DNA from: Rhynchopus euleeides | Lineage: Eukaryota; Euglenozoa; Diplonemea; Diplonemida; Diplonemidae | DNA: 64,000 nucleotides | Assembly (NCBI GenBank): GCA_963210315.1 | Contig: OY723308.1 | Span: 434,001 to 498,000, forward strand | Direction: 5' to 3' | Shown here: positions 31,501 to 42,100 of the stretch, one piece after another | Layout of the letters: every line of letters starts with the position of its first letter | How positions within the stretch are numbered: position 1 is the stretch's first letter | Made by a program: the position numbers and the translations under genes | Notes under the pieces: model-generated | Database searches by the model: none | Told to the model about the DNA's origin: nothing | The model's input: only the letters and a program-made list of their open reading frames with translations

Positions 31501-33136
31501 AGATCAACCGCCAGGCAGAAGTCTCTGCAGATCATTTCCGGTGGGAAATGTCTCTCCTTCCCGAAGGAGCACTCCGTGCGTTGGGCAGCTGCAACGTTCC
31601 GTCGCCTGAACGCGGCTGTGGTGAACTTTGACTTCACTGTCGCTATGCTCGGGGAGATCCAGCCGCCGCCGTTCTTCTTCCACAAGCTCACCCCCGAGTA
31701 TTCCCTCTCGACTTGCATCTTGGCTGACGTCTTCGACATCAATAAAGGGGTGAGCGAGGCGTTGCAGAAGCGAGACCTGTCGCTCTCGTCGATGGAGAGC
31801 ATCCTGCAGAATGCACTGACAGTGCATAAGGTGCTGGCGCGCCAGCCTGGCAAGCACGAAGCCAAGTTCTATGAGAACCAGGGAACCACATCGTTGCCTC
31901 CGGGGGTAGTTGCCGAGATGACTTCCTGGCGCTCAAAGCTCTGCCACACCATCTACAAGGACCTGGCCAAGAGGTGGGAGGAGTATCCCTGCCGCTCATT
32001 CAGCTCTTTCTTCGCGACAAGTGGGAAGGACAGCACGTGCGAGTGCCTCATGGCGCTCGCTTCTCGCTTGGGTTACGACCAGGCAGAGATTCTCAGCATC
32101 GGCATGGAGTGGGTGAAGCTGCGGTTGGAATGCACAGATCTCAGGGGGAACCTTCTGAAAGAGTTTGTCGTCGACTTCTTGCTGGAATCCGAGAGTTCGA
32201 CGTTTGCGATAGTGCTTGAGGCCATGGTGGCACTGTCACCCTCGACTGTGTTTGTGGAGGCTGCTTTTTCAGTTGTAACGCGCATGAGGGGATCGTTCCG
32301 GAAGGCACTCTCTGCCGCAAGCATCTCTCAAGAACTGGGCATCACTCTAGAGCTGTCACATGATGACGCGGCGCGCAAGATCATCGTTGAAGAAACAGTC
32401 AACACGTTCCTCGCCAACAAGAAGCGCCGCTTCACTGCGCGTTCCCTGACGCCTCTTCCAACTCTGACAACCGTGGAGCTCGTTGACCTCGATGCAGCCA
32501 TGGGTTCTCTATTTGCTGGCGTGGAGGATTGTGATGAGGAATCGGACGGCAGCTGGGAAGATGACAACGCCGATGCATTGTCGATTGTCAGCCTCGTGGA
32601 GGAAGTCCCTGAGGATCCCTTCCTCACTTCGTTGCTTGCAGATGCCGCACCCCCCGTCGTGCCTCCAGCCACCCTGCAACATGTCACCTTCCAGCTCCCC
32701 GCTTCATCGACCCCGGGCACCCCATCGACACTCCCCACACCTCAGCCGGAAGAACCGCCGCAGCTGCCTCCCACACAGGCGGCACCGGCAGAGCGCAGGA
32801 GGGAGGTTGGGCCGCACCCCGAGGAGCCCCAGGAGAAAAGGGCCCGCGTCCATGTCGACATCGATGTCGACATGGAGGAGGATTGGGGAGAGTGGGCGTA
32901 CGTTTCGGACGCCGAAACTTCCGAGTGAGCCATCATCGTTCTTAGAAGGGGGGGGGGGGGTGGGGGCGGGGGGGTGGTTTTCATCGTAGAAATCATAGAA
33001 AAAGTCCCGCCTGACGGGCACGCGCCTGAAACCTGTGGGGGGGTGAGCAAAAAATCCCTTGTAAAAATTCTTAGAAAAAACCTGGTTCCCCGACCCAAAA
33101 AACCCGGAAAAAGGGCTGGTTCCCCGCCCAGGCCTG
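28541..33136 (+). mobile_element. Complete hAT transposon C
   Basis: Ends are CAGGGCTG... and ...CAGGCCTG; the perfect 8-bp duplication ACCCTGTG (28533-28540, 33137-33144) is the hAT hallmark. The element is 4,596 bp and carries one long intact gene. Its subterminal sequence (repeated TTTTTTTCTAAGA) matches derivatives A and B, so it is their likely source of transposase. Its intact duplication and open gene suggest a fairly recent insertion. Confidence 0.9.
28957..32928 (+). CDS. hAT-family transposase, 1,323 residues
   Basis: The ATG at 28957 is preferred because the same ATG is preserved in derivatives A and B; the frame is open further upstream into the terminal repeat. An N-terminal region of about 330 residues contains CPSCG and CTCG pairs and PHLLFLSTQRF, a layout reminiscent of ubiquitin-specific protease folds but without a clear catalytic Cys. 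A BED-like zinc finger follows (RWRCTTC...HMGGAAH). The catalytic part shows KVDGTTFARIDL, GFAADGASTMKSLRGK, a CxxxDVHDAAHMHQL block and the C-terminal dimerisation-type STVFVEAAFSVVTRMR. The last about 180 residues are acidic and Pro-rich. It cuts and pastes DNA in the nucleus. The frame is intact and could be active. Confidence 0.8.
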   Translation: MVRTTAKISGSFWAFRPEGASRGVASGSGSFVTILQLLACTVLRECQGVLSNLLQSLRSTTPDENEPQMITSQDPQRPNPDVSLSALGHKHPHLKHLCTTKSATVYSCPSCGEFRTAITDSMVVMLGVVKDEVQRVASQFMEKQGPCTCGAVRAAQFCVEKAPHLLFLSTQRFSASGEKQKHLTELAETVNVKELRDLSALRELGVDGNGVVQVGTVQPVNHRYRFVGASCTKSGLTLAKGIAWETLCARGPATTLKWKSITTDRVTDCSVAPFNRANAKPALVLYAREASDGDGHDVDASHDAPPPPPPDPLAASPAATTAAPVAPAPHAAFYTGEGACHVAAFDSAGRLSPWLTAMKLAQSTGGVNIGLVPGWVQRDLYSSGHYCLRVLDCLARSIPITEPTRTSAAALLEGVDSPEAEALTVKLRRPRLMDTRFLVDEELDTNTASVALQTFRTSRGLNVHFSIVDTTQPRTFGLLLPSLMAQYPLRLVFDTAKAHFLLLMAANKKYVPEGSMVNGLLRIQQRQAQLAIQEKQQRKIHAAASGVVRLPDGRWRCTTCAPFLVQLEGEFSEQPHLLRYARGEASMSATTVGRQQSNIRRHMGGAAHKRAVQLSTPGSENTNVTATDIPKQTLCAKVKVTSEQYTSLVNLVYNVATATQRAEGLSSVGARLQDDKRKGLHVLDTHYSRKVAKEFQTILWEVLLRGVVGAVRACRAATLKVDGTTFARIDLMIVIVSGISRTDCAMKDWCVGTVDLKKADAESQKDELVKLFDSLQLSQWARRSLKGFAADGASTMKSLRGKLEIAWGCTLIDVHDAAHMHQLSVGLIKKTRKVVEHSRLLRHWFAFFRSTARQKSLQIISGGKCLSFPKEHSVRWAAATFRRLNAAVVNFDFTVAMLGEIQPPPFFFHKLTPEYSLSTCILADVFDINKGVSEALQKRDLSLSSMESILQNALTVHKVLARQPGKHEAKFYENQGTTSLPPGVVAEMTSWRSKLCHTIYKDLAKRWEEYPCRSFSSFFATSGKDSTCECLMALASRLGYDQAEILSIGMEWVKLRLECTDLRGNLLKEFVVDFLLESESSTFAIVLEAMVALSPSTVFVEAAFSVVTRMRGSFRKALSAASISQELGITLELSHDDAARKIIVEETVNTFLANKKRRFTARSLTPLPTLTTVELVDLDAAMGSLFAGVEDCDEESDGSWEDDNADALSIVSLVEEVPEDPFLTSLLADAAPPVVPPATLQHVTFQLPASSTPGTPSTLPTPQPEEPPQLPPTQAAPAERRREVGPHPEEPQEKRARVHVDIDVDMEEDWGEWAYVSDAETSE

Positions 33137-33144
33137 ACCCTGTG

Positions 33145-34203
33145 CCTGGAATTTTGTCCAAAAAATATCACGTTTTCGCACAAGGCATAAAATGGTCAAA
33201 AAACCCGAAAATCGGGTTTGTAGGGTATATGTCCCCTGTCTGAAAATGCAAAATATGGCCCCGCAGGTGCCCCCAGAGTGATTTAAAATTGGAAAATCGA
33301 CATTTTCCACCTACGGGAAATCCCCCAAAATAGGGGGTCCCCAGTCACGAACCCCAAAAAAATGTCCCGCGCGCCTCTAAGGCACTCTGGATTTTTATTA
33401 TGTCATCCAGATGTCACATCTGGGTCCAGGAACATCGGTTTTTGGCCTCAGGAAGTCGAAAAATATGTGTGGAAATTTTTATTCCTGACCAGGATCCCCT
33501 AAAAGCCCGATTTCCCCTGTTTACACATGGGGGATTTCTTGCAACGCCCGCTCGTGTGCTGAGTGTGTTATCCGCGACGTGGATGCGGTCGCCCTCTTCC
33601 TCCCAGAAGCCACTGATCTTCCTCATCCAACTTCACCTCTGGATGTACGCGGCACGTGCTTGGGTTGTCCTGTCGCAGTGCAGCAGAAGGTCCCCTGTGC
33701 ACTGCTGCCCAAGCCATTTCGGCTGCACGGAATACGCCACGCAGAGTAACGTGGTATCGCGTGACCAGCTCGTGAGGCTTGTGCCCCGAATCGAATCGAT
33801 AGGCTGCGAGCTGCATTGCCTCGGTCAGTTGATGTCCTTGTGTGTGCATTTTTGTGCACAACAGTCCCTTGGGTATCTGCAGCGCAGGTGCCTGCACTGG
33901 ACCAGGACTCCTGATTTGCCTCTGGCACTTGTGATCGGAACGGATGCGGCGACATGCCACGGTGCCCATGAATAGCCATGCCGGCACGAAAGTACGTTCA
34001 CGACGGTTGATTACCATTGCTGCACTCTGTCAGAACCAAGGGTCGCAGCTCACCTGAACGCCCACCAGGCCCCCCAACAGGGGGTGAAACCAAAGGGTCC
34101 CCCCTGGGGTTTTTTAACCCAAAATTTTCGAATTCGACATGTCCCCGGGATTTCCACTATGTCGCAGATTTCGACCATTGGGTCAAGAAAACCTAAAAAT
34201 CTA
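33145..34203. other. Internal sequence of element X
   Basis: A/T-rich DNA with AAAATC/GATTTT runs covers 33145-33540, then a GC-richer segment (33568-34017) in which a minus-strand frame is open for 149 residues (GHKPHELVTRYHVTLRGVFR). No family is recognised, and it may be a relic of X's own gene. Confidence 0.4.
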
Positions 34204-34503
34204 CACGGTGGACTCCAGCGGCCCTAGCGGGAGTCTGGGAGCGGGAGTCTGAGCGGGTGTCAAAGACTCCCGCTAGCGGGAGTCCAGACTCCCGCTAGGG
34301 GGAGTCTGACTCCCCCTAGCGGGAGTCTTTTCACCTATTTTCATCCATTTTTCCCATGATATAGTTACAGTCTACTGGCGTGGGGGGTAAAATCATGGTG
34401 GAAGAGGGATGGGGAGGGGCTTGTTTTGCTTCTGTCAGTTTCCCCGGACTCTGGACTACCTACCTATCCTCCTGGTAGCGGCTACACCTGCGGAGGTGAG
34501 CGG

Positions 34504-36336
34504 TTAGAATTTGAGGTGTCAAAGTGCGGCCATCGCCTGTCGTAGTTGTGTTACACCTTGGGCAAGACAAGCCATCCTGCAGGCCTCATCTTCTTCGTCA
34601 GAACTGTCATCCCCCTCCTGCTGTGCGCGTTGGTCAAGCGTGCTCAAAGTCGCCTCGGATGACACGAATGGTGTGAAAGTCGCCCCCAGCGGGATTGGCA
34701 TTTTGCACAAGCAGAGCGATAATTTGCGGTGTCCTTCGGGGAACCGGAACAGGAAGTAGGGCGCGCTGATGGGTTCAACGAAGTCCTGTGTGTTGCAGTG
34801 CACAAACCCCTTCTGCAGCTGTGTCAACTGTGTGCAAAGAACATACACAGCCAATCTATGAGCGTGTCGGGTGTGCAGACACGGACACAGGATGACTTCT
34901 CTATACCCGAGGATCCCGTCCTGCGACAGGTGCGCAACCTTCCAAGGCATGCCCGATGCGCGCCGCTTCTCTTCTGCCATCGCAAGATCTCTCTCGTAAG
35001 TTGCGGAGCTGGCGATTGTAACGGCATCTTTCTTGCGATGTCCGTTCTCTGCTTCTTCAAATTCGTCGTTGTTCTGCAGAGGCACTGCATCTTCTGGAGC
35101 CCACCAATGATGGAGACTGTGTACGTAGGCATTGCGCGTTGATCCCTTTTCGGCATGCTCCATCAACCAGTGAAATATATGCCCTGAGATCCGAGCACGC
35201 AAGAAGGGAATCCGGGCTGACTCATCCTTGCATCCCCAGAAGCGCCAGGGGATGTCTGCATACCGGAAATGCATGAGGTCTGCAAGGGAGACAAAGAGGT
35301 AGCGGAACAAGCCCTTGTAGGTGTGTCCTGTGACAGGCAAGCACGACCTTCCGGAACTGAGCACCTGTCCCATGCTGCGACACATTCAGTGCAAGGTTTG
35401 TACAGGTCTTGTCGAATATTTTTTTGTTGTCTCATCCAGCAGGGGTGGAGCTTGAAATATGGGGTTGCGGGCTGGATCGGGTCAGATCGGGTCAGCCAAT
35501 TTTTTCTTATGGGTTCCCCCCCGGTTCGTCTCAGAGATCAGTGCTCGGGCCCAGCCTCCCGCGAGGTACCGGAACCGATATGCAGCCCCGGACGCGCAAG
35601 GACTTGGTTACAAGACAAACACATGCCGTAGGGGGGGTCTGGGAGGCGGAGCTCCCAGCCGCCGGAGGCCACGGTAGTGAACATCTGTGACTTGCGGGCG
35701 TACGGATTCTGTGTGAGTTGGCTGCGTCCTCCTGAGGATACTGAGATTCCCTGATGTAAAGGGCTTGGGTACAAGACAGGCACATGCCACAGGGGGGTCT
35801 GGGGGGCGGAGCCCCCCAGCCACCGGAGGCCACGGTAGTAAACGTCTGTTGCACGGTACGGGTTGGGCAGCTTCATTTGTCCTCTATTGTGACTGTTTGA
35901 GGCCTGTGCTCATGTCGCTGGGGTCACTTTGCTCACGAAACGCCTCCTGGTCACCTTGAGGCCCCAAGGCGAGGAGCCAACTTTTCCGGTTTCCCGAAAA
36001 TCTATATTTTTTTTCTTTTTACCCCTGACCTGATTTTTTGTGAGGGCCTGCAGAAAATCAGGTCAGCTGACCCGAAAAAACCCCCAAGCTCCACCCCTGT
36101 CATCCAGTACCCTGATCAGCCGCATGGCGAGCCCCTTGCAGTCATGGAGTGCTGGGGTGACGTAGCGGGCATTGGGAAGCACACCTGCCAAGAGGGAGGG
36201 GTAGCCAGCCTCTTTCATCTCAGAGAGAGTCAGGTGCGGGTATCGATGCACCTGTTGATACCAGCGTTCTTCTGGGATGTCGCACAGTGAGCATCGGTGC
36301 CCTCGCCCCCCGCATCGCCTCATTGTTGCCCACTGC
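34504..36336 (-). pseudogene. ORF1 of CACGGTGG element, copy 2 (broken)
   Basis: It is closely similar to copy 1 from CSLCDIPEERW through RVLD (36107-36323) and from ETTKK onward, but it is split by hAT D, has small deletions near 35320-35340 that shift the frame, and a 4-base loss near 34583 that removes the zinc-finger-like end. It is not functional. Confidence 0.65.
35440..36099. mobile_element. hAT-like element D (660 bp, non-autonomous)
   Basis: Inverted ends CAGGGGTGGAGCTTG are flanked by a perfect 8-bp duplication TCATCCAG (35432-35439, 36100-36107). The element carries two GC-hairpin repeat units (35625-35690, 35790-35850) and GGGTCAG-rich ends. It occupies exactly the site in ORF1 that element E occupies in copy 1, though the two elements differ in sequence. 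Confidence 0.85.
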
Positions 36337-36588
36337 TGATCTATACTCCCGCTAGCGGGAGTTGGACTCCCCCTAGTTGAGACTCCCGTAAAGGGTTAAA
36401 CCCGGTAGTGGTACCCTACCCCCGCTGGAGTCCACCGTGCAAGGCCGGATCAGCCCACGGGTGGGTTTGAGGAAGAAATCTGGGGGGGCAAATTTTGCTG
36501 CGACTTCCGGTTTCACCCGGCCGAACTCCAGCATCTATCCAGACCCACGGTGCCAAGCCGTTCGCCCGTGTCGCGATCATTCGCGGCT

Positions 36589-36969
36589 TCAGGCTGCCCC
36601 CGACGACACGTTTGTATCCTGCACCTTGCCATACTTCGCCTCCACCTTGTATATGACGGAGAGCGCCCTCCTTCCGCATCGTTGCGACTTCCCTGACAGC
36701 GAACTTATCCATGTCAGGGAAGACATGGCGATGATTGCGTTGGCCACCTGGGTGCTGTGCTGGTGGAGCTCCTTGCTCAACACCGTTGCTAGGAGCCTTC
36801 TAATGGATCCCAGTGTCAGCACACTGCCCCCTTTTTTAACAGGGAAGGCCGTGCAAAAATCATGCACAATGTTCGTCGCCTCCGCAGCCTCGGGACTCTC
36901 TGCGCTCTTCTTCTTCTTAATCGACTTTGCCGCCGGCTTCGCTGCCGGCTTCGTTGTCGTCTTCCCCAT
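36589..36969 (-). pseudogene. Truncated ORF2 of CACGGTGG element, copy 2
   Basis: The Lys-rich tail and following segment match the 333-residue protein of copy 1 to about residue 100, with a few deletions. Then the frame is lost and the remainder is absent. Confidence 0.65.
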
Positions 36970-37385
36970 TTTTGTGAATCAGGTCTGCGAGCTGGGATGG
37001 GTGGAAACGTCCGTTTCGTTTGGTGTGGCTGTACTTCAGTGACGAGTGCCACATTGCATAGGTATCATGGGAAAAATGAGTGAAAATAGGTGAAAAGACT
37101 CCCGCTAGGGGGAGTCAGACTCCCCCTAGCGGGAGTATAGACTCCCGCTAGCGGGAGTCTATACTCCCGCTAGCGGGAGTTGGACTCCCCCTAGTTGAGA
37201 CTCCCGAAAAGGGTTACCCTACCCCCGCTGGAGTCCACCGTGTAGGGGGGTTGTGCTGAAGGATTGCACTGAAAATTTTATCTAACTCGGTCAAAATTCC
37301 AGGCACAGGGTTTAGAAAAAACCTGGTTCCCCGACCCAAAAAACCTGGAAAAAGGGCTCGTTCCCCGCCCAGGCCTGCAAGGGGG

Positions 37386-39162
37386 GGATGGGGAGCCCCA
37401 CACACACACCCTGGTGTCTCCTGTGCCTCACTCTGCCAGGTTTGCAGAGGACAGCCGTGCCACCCACCCCACCCCACCCCACCGGGCAGGTGCATTCTGT
37501 GAACTGGGTGGGGGGTGGGGGGTGAGAAAACTTTGACAAGGGGAGGGGGTGGCGGGGAAAGGACTGGGCTCGAAATCAAAAAGATGTCACACTCCCCCCC
37601 CCCCTCTCCACCCTCCTGACCGCACTTCAGCTCGATACCAGGCATGTGCCGTGCATGTGTGTGCATCTCGCAGACTAACAGAAAGAACACATCTCCGGAG
37701 CAGCATTGAAGTATGTCAACCCAAAAGGGGCATCTGCCTCTCCCTCTCCTTTCTCTCTCCCGCCTCCTCCATACCTGGTGGGGCGCATGCGGAAAAGTCC
37801 TCCGTCCTTCGTCCCCCACCCCACCCCACCCCCCACCCACACCCAGACAATGGCACAGTCCCCAATCAATCCCACACAGGCATCAGCGGCATACGGTCGC
37901 ATCACACTGAGAAAGGGCTAGCAGATAGGGCTGAACGGGATAAAAAAATGTGCCGGGGCACGGCAGGGCAGGTCAGTGCTTTGTGTCTACCGCTATCCCC
38001 CACCGAGGTGCCCGTTATTTTGCCAGGCGGAAATGCCCTGGAGCAATGGCGAGGAGGGGGGGGGGGGTGAACTGGGGTGACTCCCATCACACAATACAAT
38101 GTCGTATACACACACAGAGAGAGAGAGAGAGCGCGAGCTGCCCCACTTCCCACCATATGTGGGTGGGGTGCAAACACTCTTCCGCACCTCCATCGACACC
38201 CCTCCCCCCCCCCTCTCCCATGAAAGTGAATGAACTTCATGTTCTGTTCTCACTGAGCGGGGAGGGAAGGGCATATTCTGGGAAGATCGGGGAAGAAGAG
38301 GACGGAGGGGTGGTAGAGACGGCAGAATCCAAGTCCGCGGTGCAGGGCAACACAGATAGATGGGGGTGTGTGTATGGGGGAGTTGGTGGGGTGGGGTGGG
38401 GTGGGTGGGTGGGTTCCTTTTGGGTTCCTTCGTATTGTGGTTTGCCCGGTTGGAGAATTTGAAAAATTCTGCTGGGGGAGAGGGGGGGGGGGGAGGCAGG
38501 CGGAGCAAGATGCGATCACGAGGGACGCACAGACAAGACGCACGCGGTGTGGACAACATATGTATATTGCAGATCTCTCTCTCTCTCCCCCCCCCCTCCC
38601 GAAAAAATAAGTTATTTTCCCCGAAAGTTATTACAAGTCTCCCGCGGCGTGCCGACACACCCCCTCCCCCTCCTCCTCCCTTTGAGGACTCAACACCCAC
38701 ACCATGCCCACACACGCGTGAATCTTGCGGTGTTGCAGAACACACTTCGAACAGATCCCTGTTCTTAGTGTGTCCCGCCTCCACTCCCCACCACCACGTG
38801 CGCTATAGAATATCACCTCTCGCAGATCCAGACCCTCTAAGCCACCAAACAGGCCTCAGCCACCACCACCACCACCACCCCTACCTACCTCTCAGCCTGG
38901 GAGGCGCCAGCCTGCCATCATGCCTGAGAGATAACCCCGAAGAACACCCCGTGGGCTCCTGTGGACTACCGTCGGCTACATGGTCCACGTCGCACCCCTC
39001 AGCTGATGGACTACTCCCGGACGGACTCCCGCTCCACCCCACCCTGTGGATGCAGACAACCCGGTTGCTGGCAGCACGGCTTCCGAGAACAGCGGCTGCC
39101 CCCCCACACGCGGGGGTGGCCTGGTTGGCTGTTGGGTGCCCCTGTCTCTGCCTCTGGGGCTG
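37386..39162. other. Intergenic between transposon stack and protease gene
   Basis: No gene is supported. C/G runs (37595-37605, 38060-38068, 38586-38596), CT tracts and Pro-rich chance frames fill the region. Confidence 0.55.
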
Positions 39163-42100
39163 CTACTGCCGAGGCGACCCGCGAGGAGGGGATCCCGATG
39201 CCACACCCCGCTGCCTGCGTGGGGACCCGTTGGGGCGGGCTGCAGGTGAGGGGTGCTGCTGCTGCTGTGCTTCGCCTGCTGTGCGGCGGCGCTTCGTGTT
39301 CCTCGGCTGGATGTCGTAGACGTCGTCATCCAGTGAGCGTGTCCGGCGCTCGTGGGCCGCTGCCTGGGCGGCGGCCTGTTCCCGCGCCTGCTTCTCACGT
39401 GCCAGGTCGGCCTGTTCCCGTGCCTGCTTCTCCCTCCGCTCGCGATCTGCCTGGCGCTCCTTTTCATTCTCCGCCTCGACTCGTGCCAACACCTCTGTCA
39501 GGTCGGGCCATTCACATGGCTCCGTCCAGTCCATGTGTTCACTCTGTGATAGTGTGGTGGTGGTGTGGGGGAGGGGTGGCAACGTCTGTTGAGCAGCGGA
39601 TGGGAATCACGGCCATACATCAGACTTGACGTACACCAGGAGGTAGACGTCCTTCTGGTAGTCCTCCAGCACAGACCGCTCGTCCTTCGACGTGACCAGG
39701 TCGTCGTTGAAGTGCAGCCACTCCCTGCAGTGGATGTGGATGGTAAATATGCATCATGACACACCCCTAAGACACCCACACACACACCCCTCCCCGTTGT
39801 GCCAAACAACACGACAGCACTATCACACCCCCCCCCCTCTCTCACGAGCCCTCCAACGGCACTTTCATTGTTCCGCTTACTTGACGTTGTTGACATACCC
39901 TGTTTGCCTGTGCCGACACAGGGACGTGTAGTGACCGAACTGAATATCGACGCCGTGGTGACACACCAGACCGAGAAGATGGTACAAATGGCTCTCCTCC
40001 GGCTCAGCCGCAGATGCCGTCGGACCCTGCAACGGGCTGCTCACCGGCGGCGGCTGATCGGGAAACGCACTCGACTGCGACAGCGAGAAGTCGTCAAACA
40101 GACCGCAGGGATTCAGCACCGCCGGATTCATCGCCCCATCGCCCCCGGGTGTCGACGCAGGCGACGCCGCATTCATGATGGGCGAGGCCAGCTCGCAACC
40201 CTTCTTCGCGGATATTCCACGCTTCGCAAGGTAGCGACCCATGTCCAGGTTGTCCATTGGGAACTCCACGGCATGCCTCAGCCGGGTCGACACGCCCCCT
40301 TGGCAGGAGAACCGCTTCACATGCACGAAGAGCAGGTTGGGGAGCGACCATATCTCAAACTTCTTCTTCGCAGGCCGCTCCTCCTTACACTTCGGGCAGT
40401 GCCACAGGTTGCCGCTGTCCAGCGCCTCCACGCTGGTGAACTTCTCCAGGCAGTCATCCACGGTGTACCTCCTGTTGTCCCTCGCAGCCTTCTGGCGGAC
40501 CTGCTCGAGATTCCCCTCGTGATCCACCAGACACCGCAGGTGCCTCCAGACGGGGGACTCGCGGAGGTGATCGTCTATGTCATCAAAGGCAAATGGCATC
40601 AGAAGCCCAAGCGACTCCAGATCATCCAGCTGAGCGTCCTGCGAAGGTCCCTCGGGGATATCGCAGAGCACCTTCAGATGGGCAGGCTTCCTCCGTAGCC
40701 TGTCATGCATCTCGGGACGGTGGTAGAGCCACGCCTGCAGGGGGTCTCCATAGTTGCTATACCCTCCGTAGTTCACAGCGTAAGGGTGTGTCAGGTCCTG
40801 CTGGACCTCGCTGTCCACAGCATCGTCCTGCAGGAACTGCGTGATGGAGGGCGCCTCCAGGGCAGCATCCTCGAGTGCGGAGGTGGCTAGTTCATCCAAA
40901 TCGCTGTATCCCTCCAGGTCCGCCAGAGGGCCCTGCGGTGGAAAGCCTCTTGGCGGTGTTGCATCGGGGTCCTCCAGCGGAGACGAACACCGCGAGCCGT
41001 GTGAATTTCTTGAGGATTCGGGCATATCGTCGTCATACACCCGCTCGCCAAGCGAGACTTTGACAGCAATCGTCCTCGCCAGCTCCAGAGGGGTCATGTT
41101 GTACCAATCCTTCGGAATGAAATCGATGTACTCATCGTCAACCCAGGTGCTGAGCGTGTTGGTGTCCAGCTCAGACACATCACACGGGGGCAGCAGGTTT
41201 ATGATCTGAACCCTGTCCGTTGAAGCCGGGAGCTGCCTCCCGCCGTGGGTCCTCGCCAGGAGGGAGTCGGGGTGGATAACCGACAGGTCTGACTGCTTAA
41301 ACTTCTCATAGATATCCCGGGCGATCGCAATCTGCTGATCGTTGAGGCTCAGCTTCTGGGAGGAATCGCTCTGGGAAACGGCGGCATCGCCACCGCCACC
41401 ACTACCACCACCCCTCCCCCTCGGCAGAGGCCAGGCGAAGGGATAGACTGTCTCTGCGATGTTCTCTCCAGGGATAGTCATGTGAATCCTCACTGCGGCA
41501 TCGACTGTCCGGTTGACATATTCCTCCCGTCGCCCCCCGTGGTGCTGCTCGGCATCGAGGCGTATCGCGTCGTGGTTTGGAGGCCCGACGAAGGACCCCT
41601 CGAGGCCCAGGCGGCGGTGAATCTCCCGCGCGGCAAACAGGGAGTCGTAATGCCTCTGTGGGACAGACAGGACGACGGGGTGGTTTTGCACCACCTTCCC
41701 GTCGATATCGAGGTTCAGATCGACCACCACGGGGTGCACTGTGGCAGGCCCGGCCTCAACATCAGCTGCTACCTCTGGGTTGAGGCAGGGTGACTCCCAT
41801 ATGCCAAACCAGACGTGGTCCAATTCCCCTGACGAGCAGTACTGTATGTGCTTCTCCAATACCTGCACCAAAACCGCGTCGGTGTAATGCAGGATGCTTT
41901 GCTTCTCCACCGAAACCTTCCGGTTCGACAGGTTATACCTCAGCAGCCCATACTGCTGGTAGAAGTCCTCCCTGCGAAAACTCCTCTGCTCCGGCACAGC
42001 CTGGGGACCTCCCGACTGCCGGCGCTGCCAATCCGCCCCACCATCCACCCCAGAGCCAGGCGGCACACCCTCCCCCCTCAGGCCACTGCCGCAGTGCTGC

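Larger units (their letters stand above)
34204..37242. mobile_element. CACGGTGG element, copy 2 (rearranged)
   Basis: The ends match copy 1 and are flanked by TA. It keeps the 3' part of ORF1, carries hAT element D, lacks most of the middle, and has an extra internal right terminus at about 36342-36439 followed by a second partial copy (36440-37242) with the start of ORF2. It is probably the product of two deleted copies joined by recombination or nested insertion. Confidence 0.75.
28533..37311. mobile_element. Element X, unclassified, inserted in derivative B
   Basis: ACCCTGTG at 28533 continues, after the hAT inserted within it, as CCTGGAATTTTG at 33145. The same 20 bases are found inverted ending at 37311. 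The 5-bp sequence TTAGA stands on both sides (28528-28532, 37312-37316) and removing X restores the hAT derivative. X's own DNA is 33145-34203 and 37243-37311, A/T-rich with a faint coding remnant on the minus strand. Confidence 0.65.
27392..37377 (+). mobile_element. hAT deletion derivative B, split by 8.8 kb of later insertions
   Basis: The left end CAGGGCTGTTCCTAACTGGG is at 27392; the right end ...CGCCCAGGCCTG ends at 37377. An 8-bp duplication CAAGGGGG flanks both (27384-27391, 37378-37385), proving they belong to one insertion. Its own DNA is 27392-28532 plus 37317-37377, 1,202 bp, almost the same as derivative A (1,204 bp), with which it shares the internal deletion junction (near 28355) and two hairpin units (27640-27690, 27808-27865). 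Confidence 0.85.
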
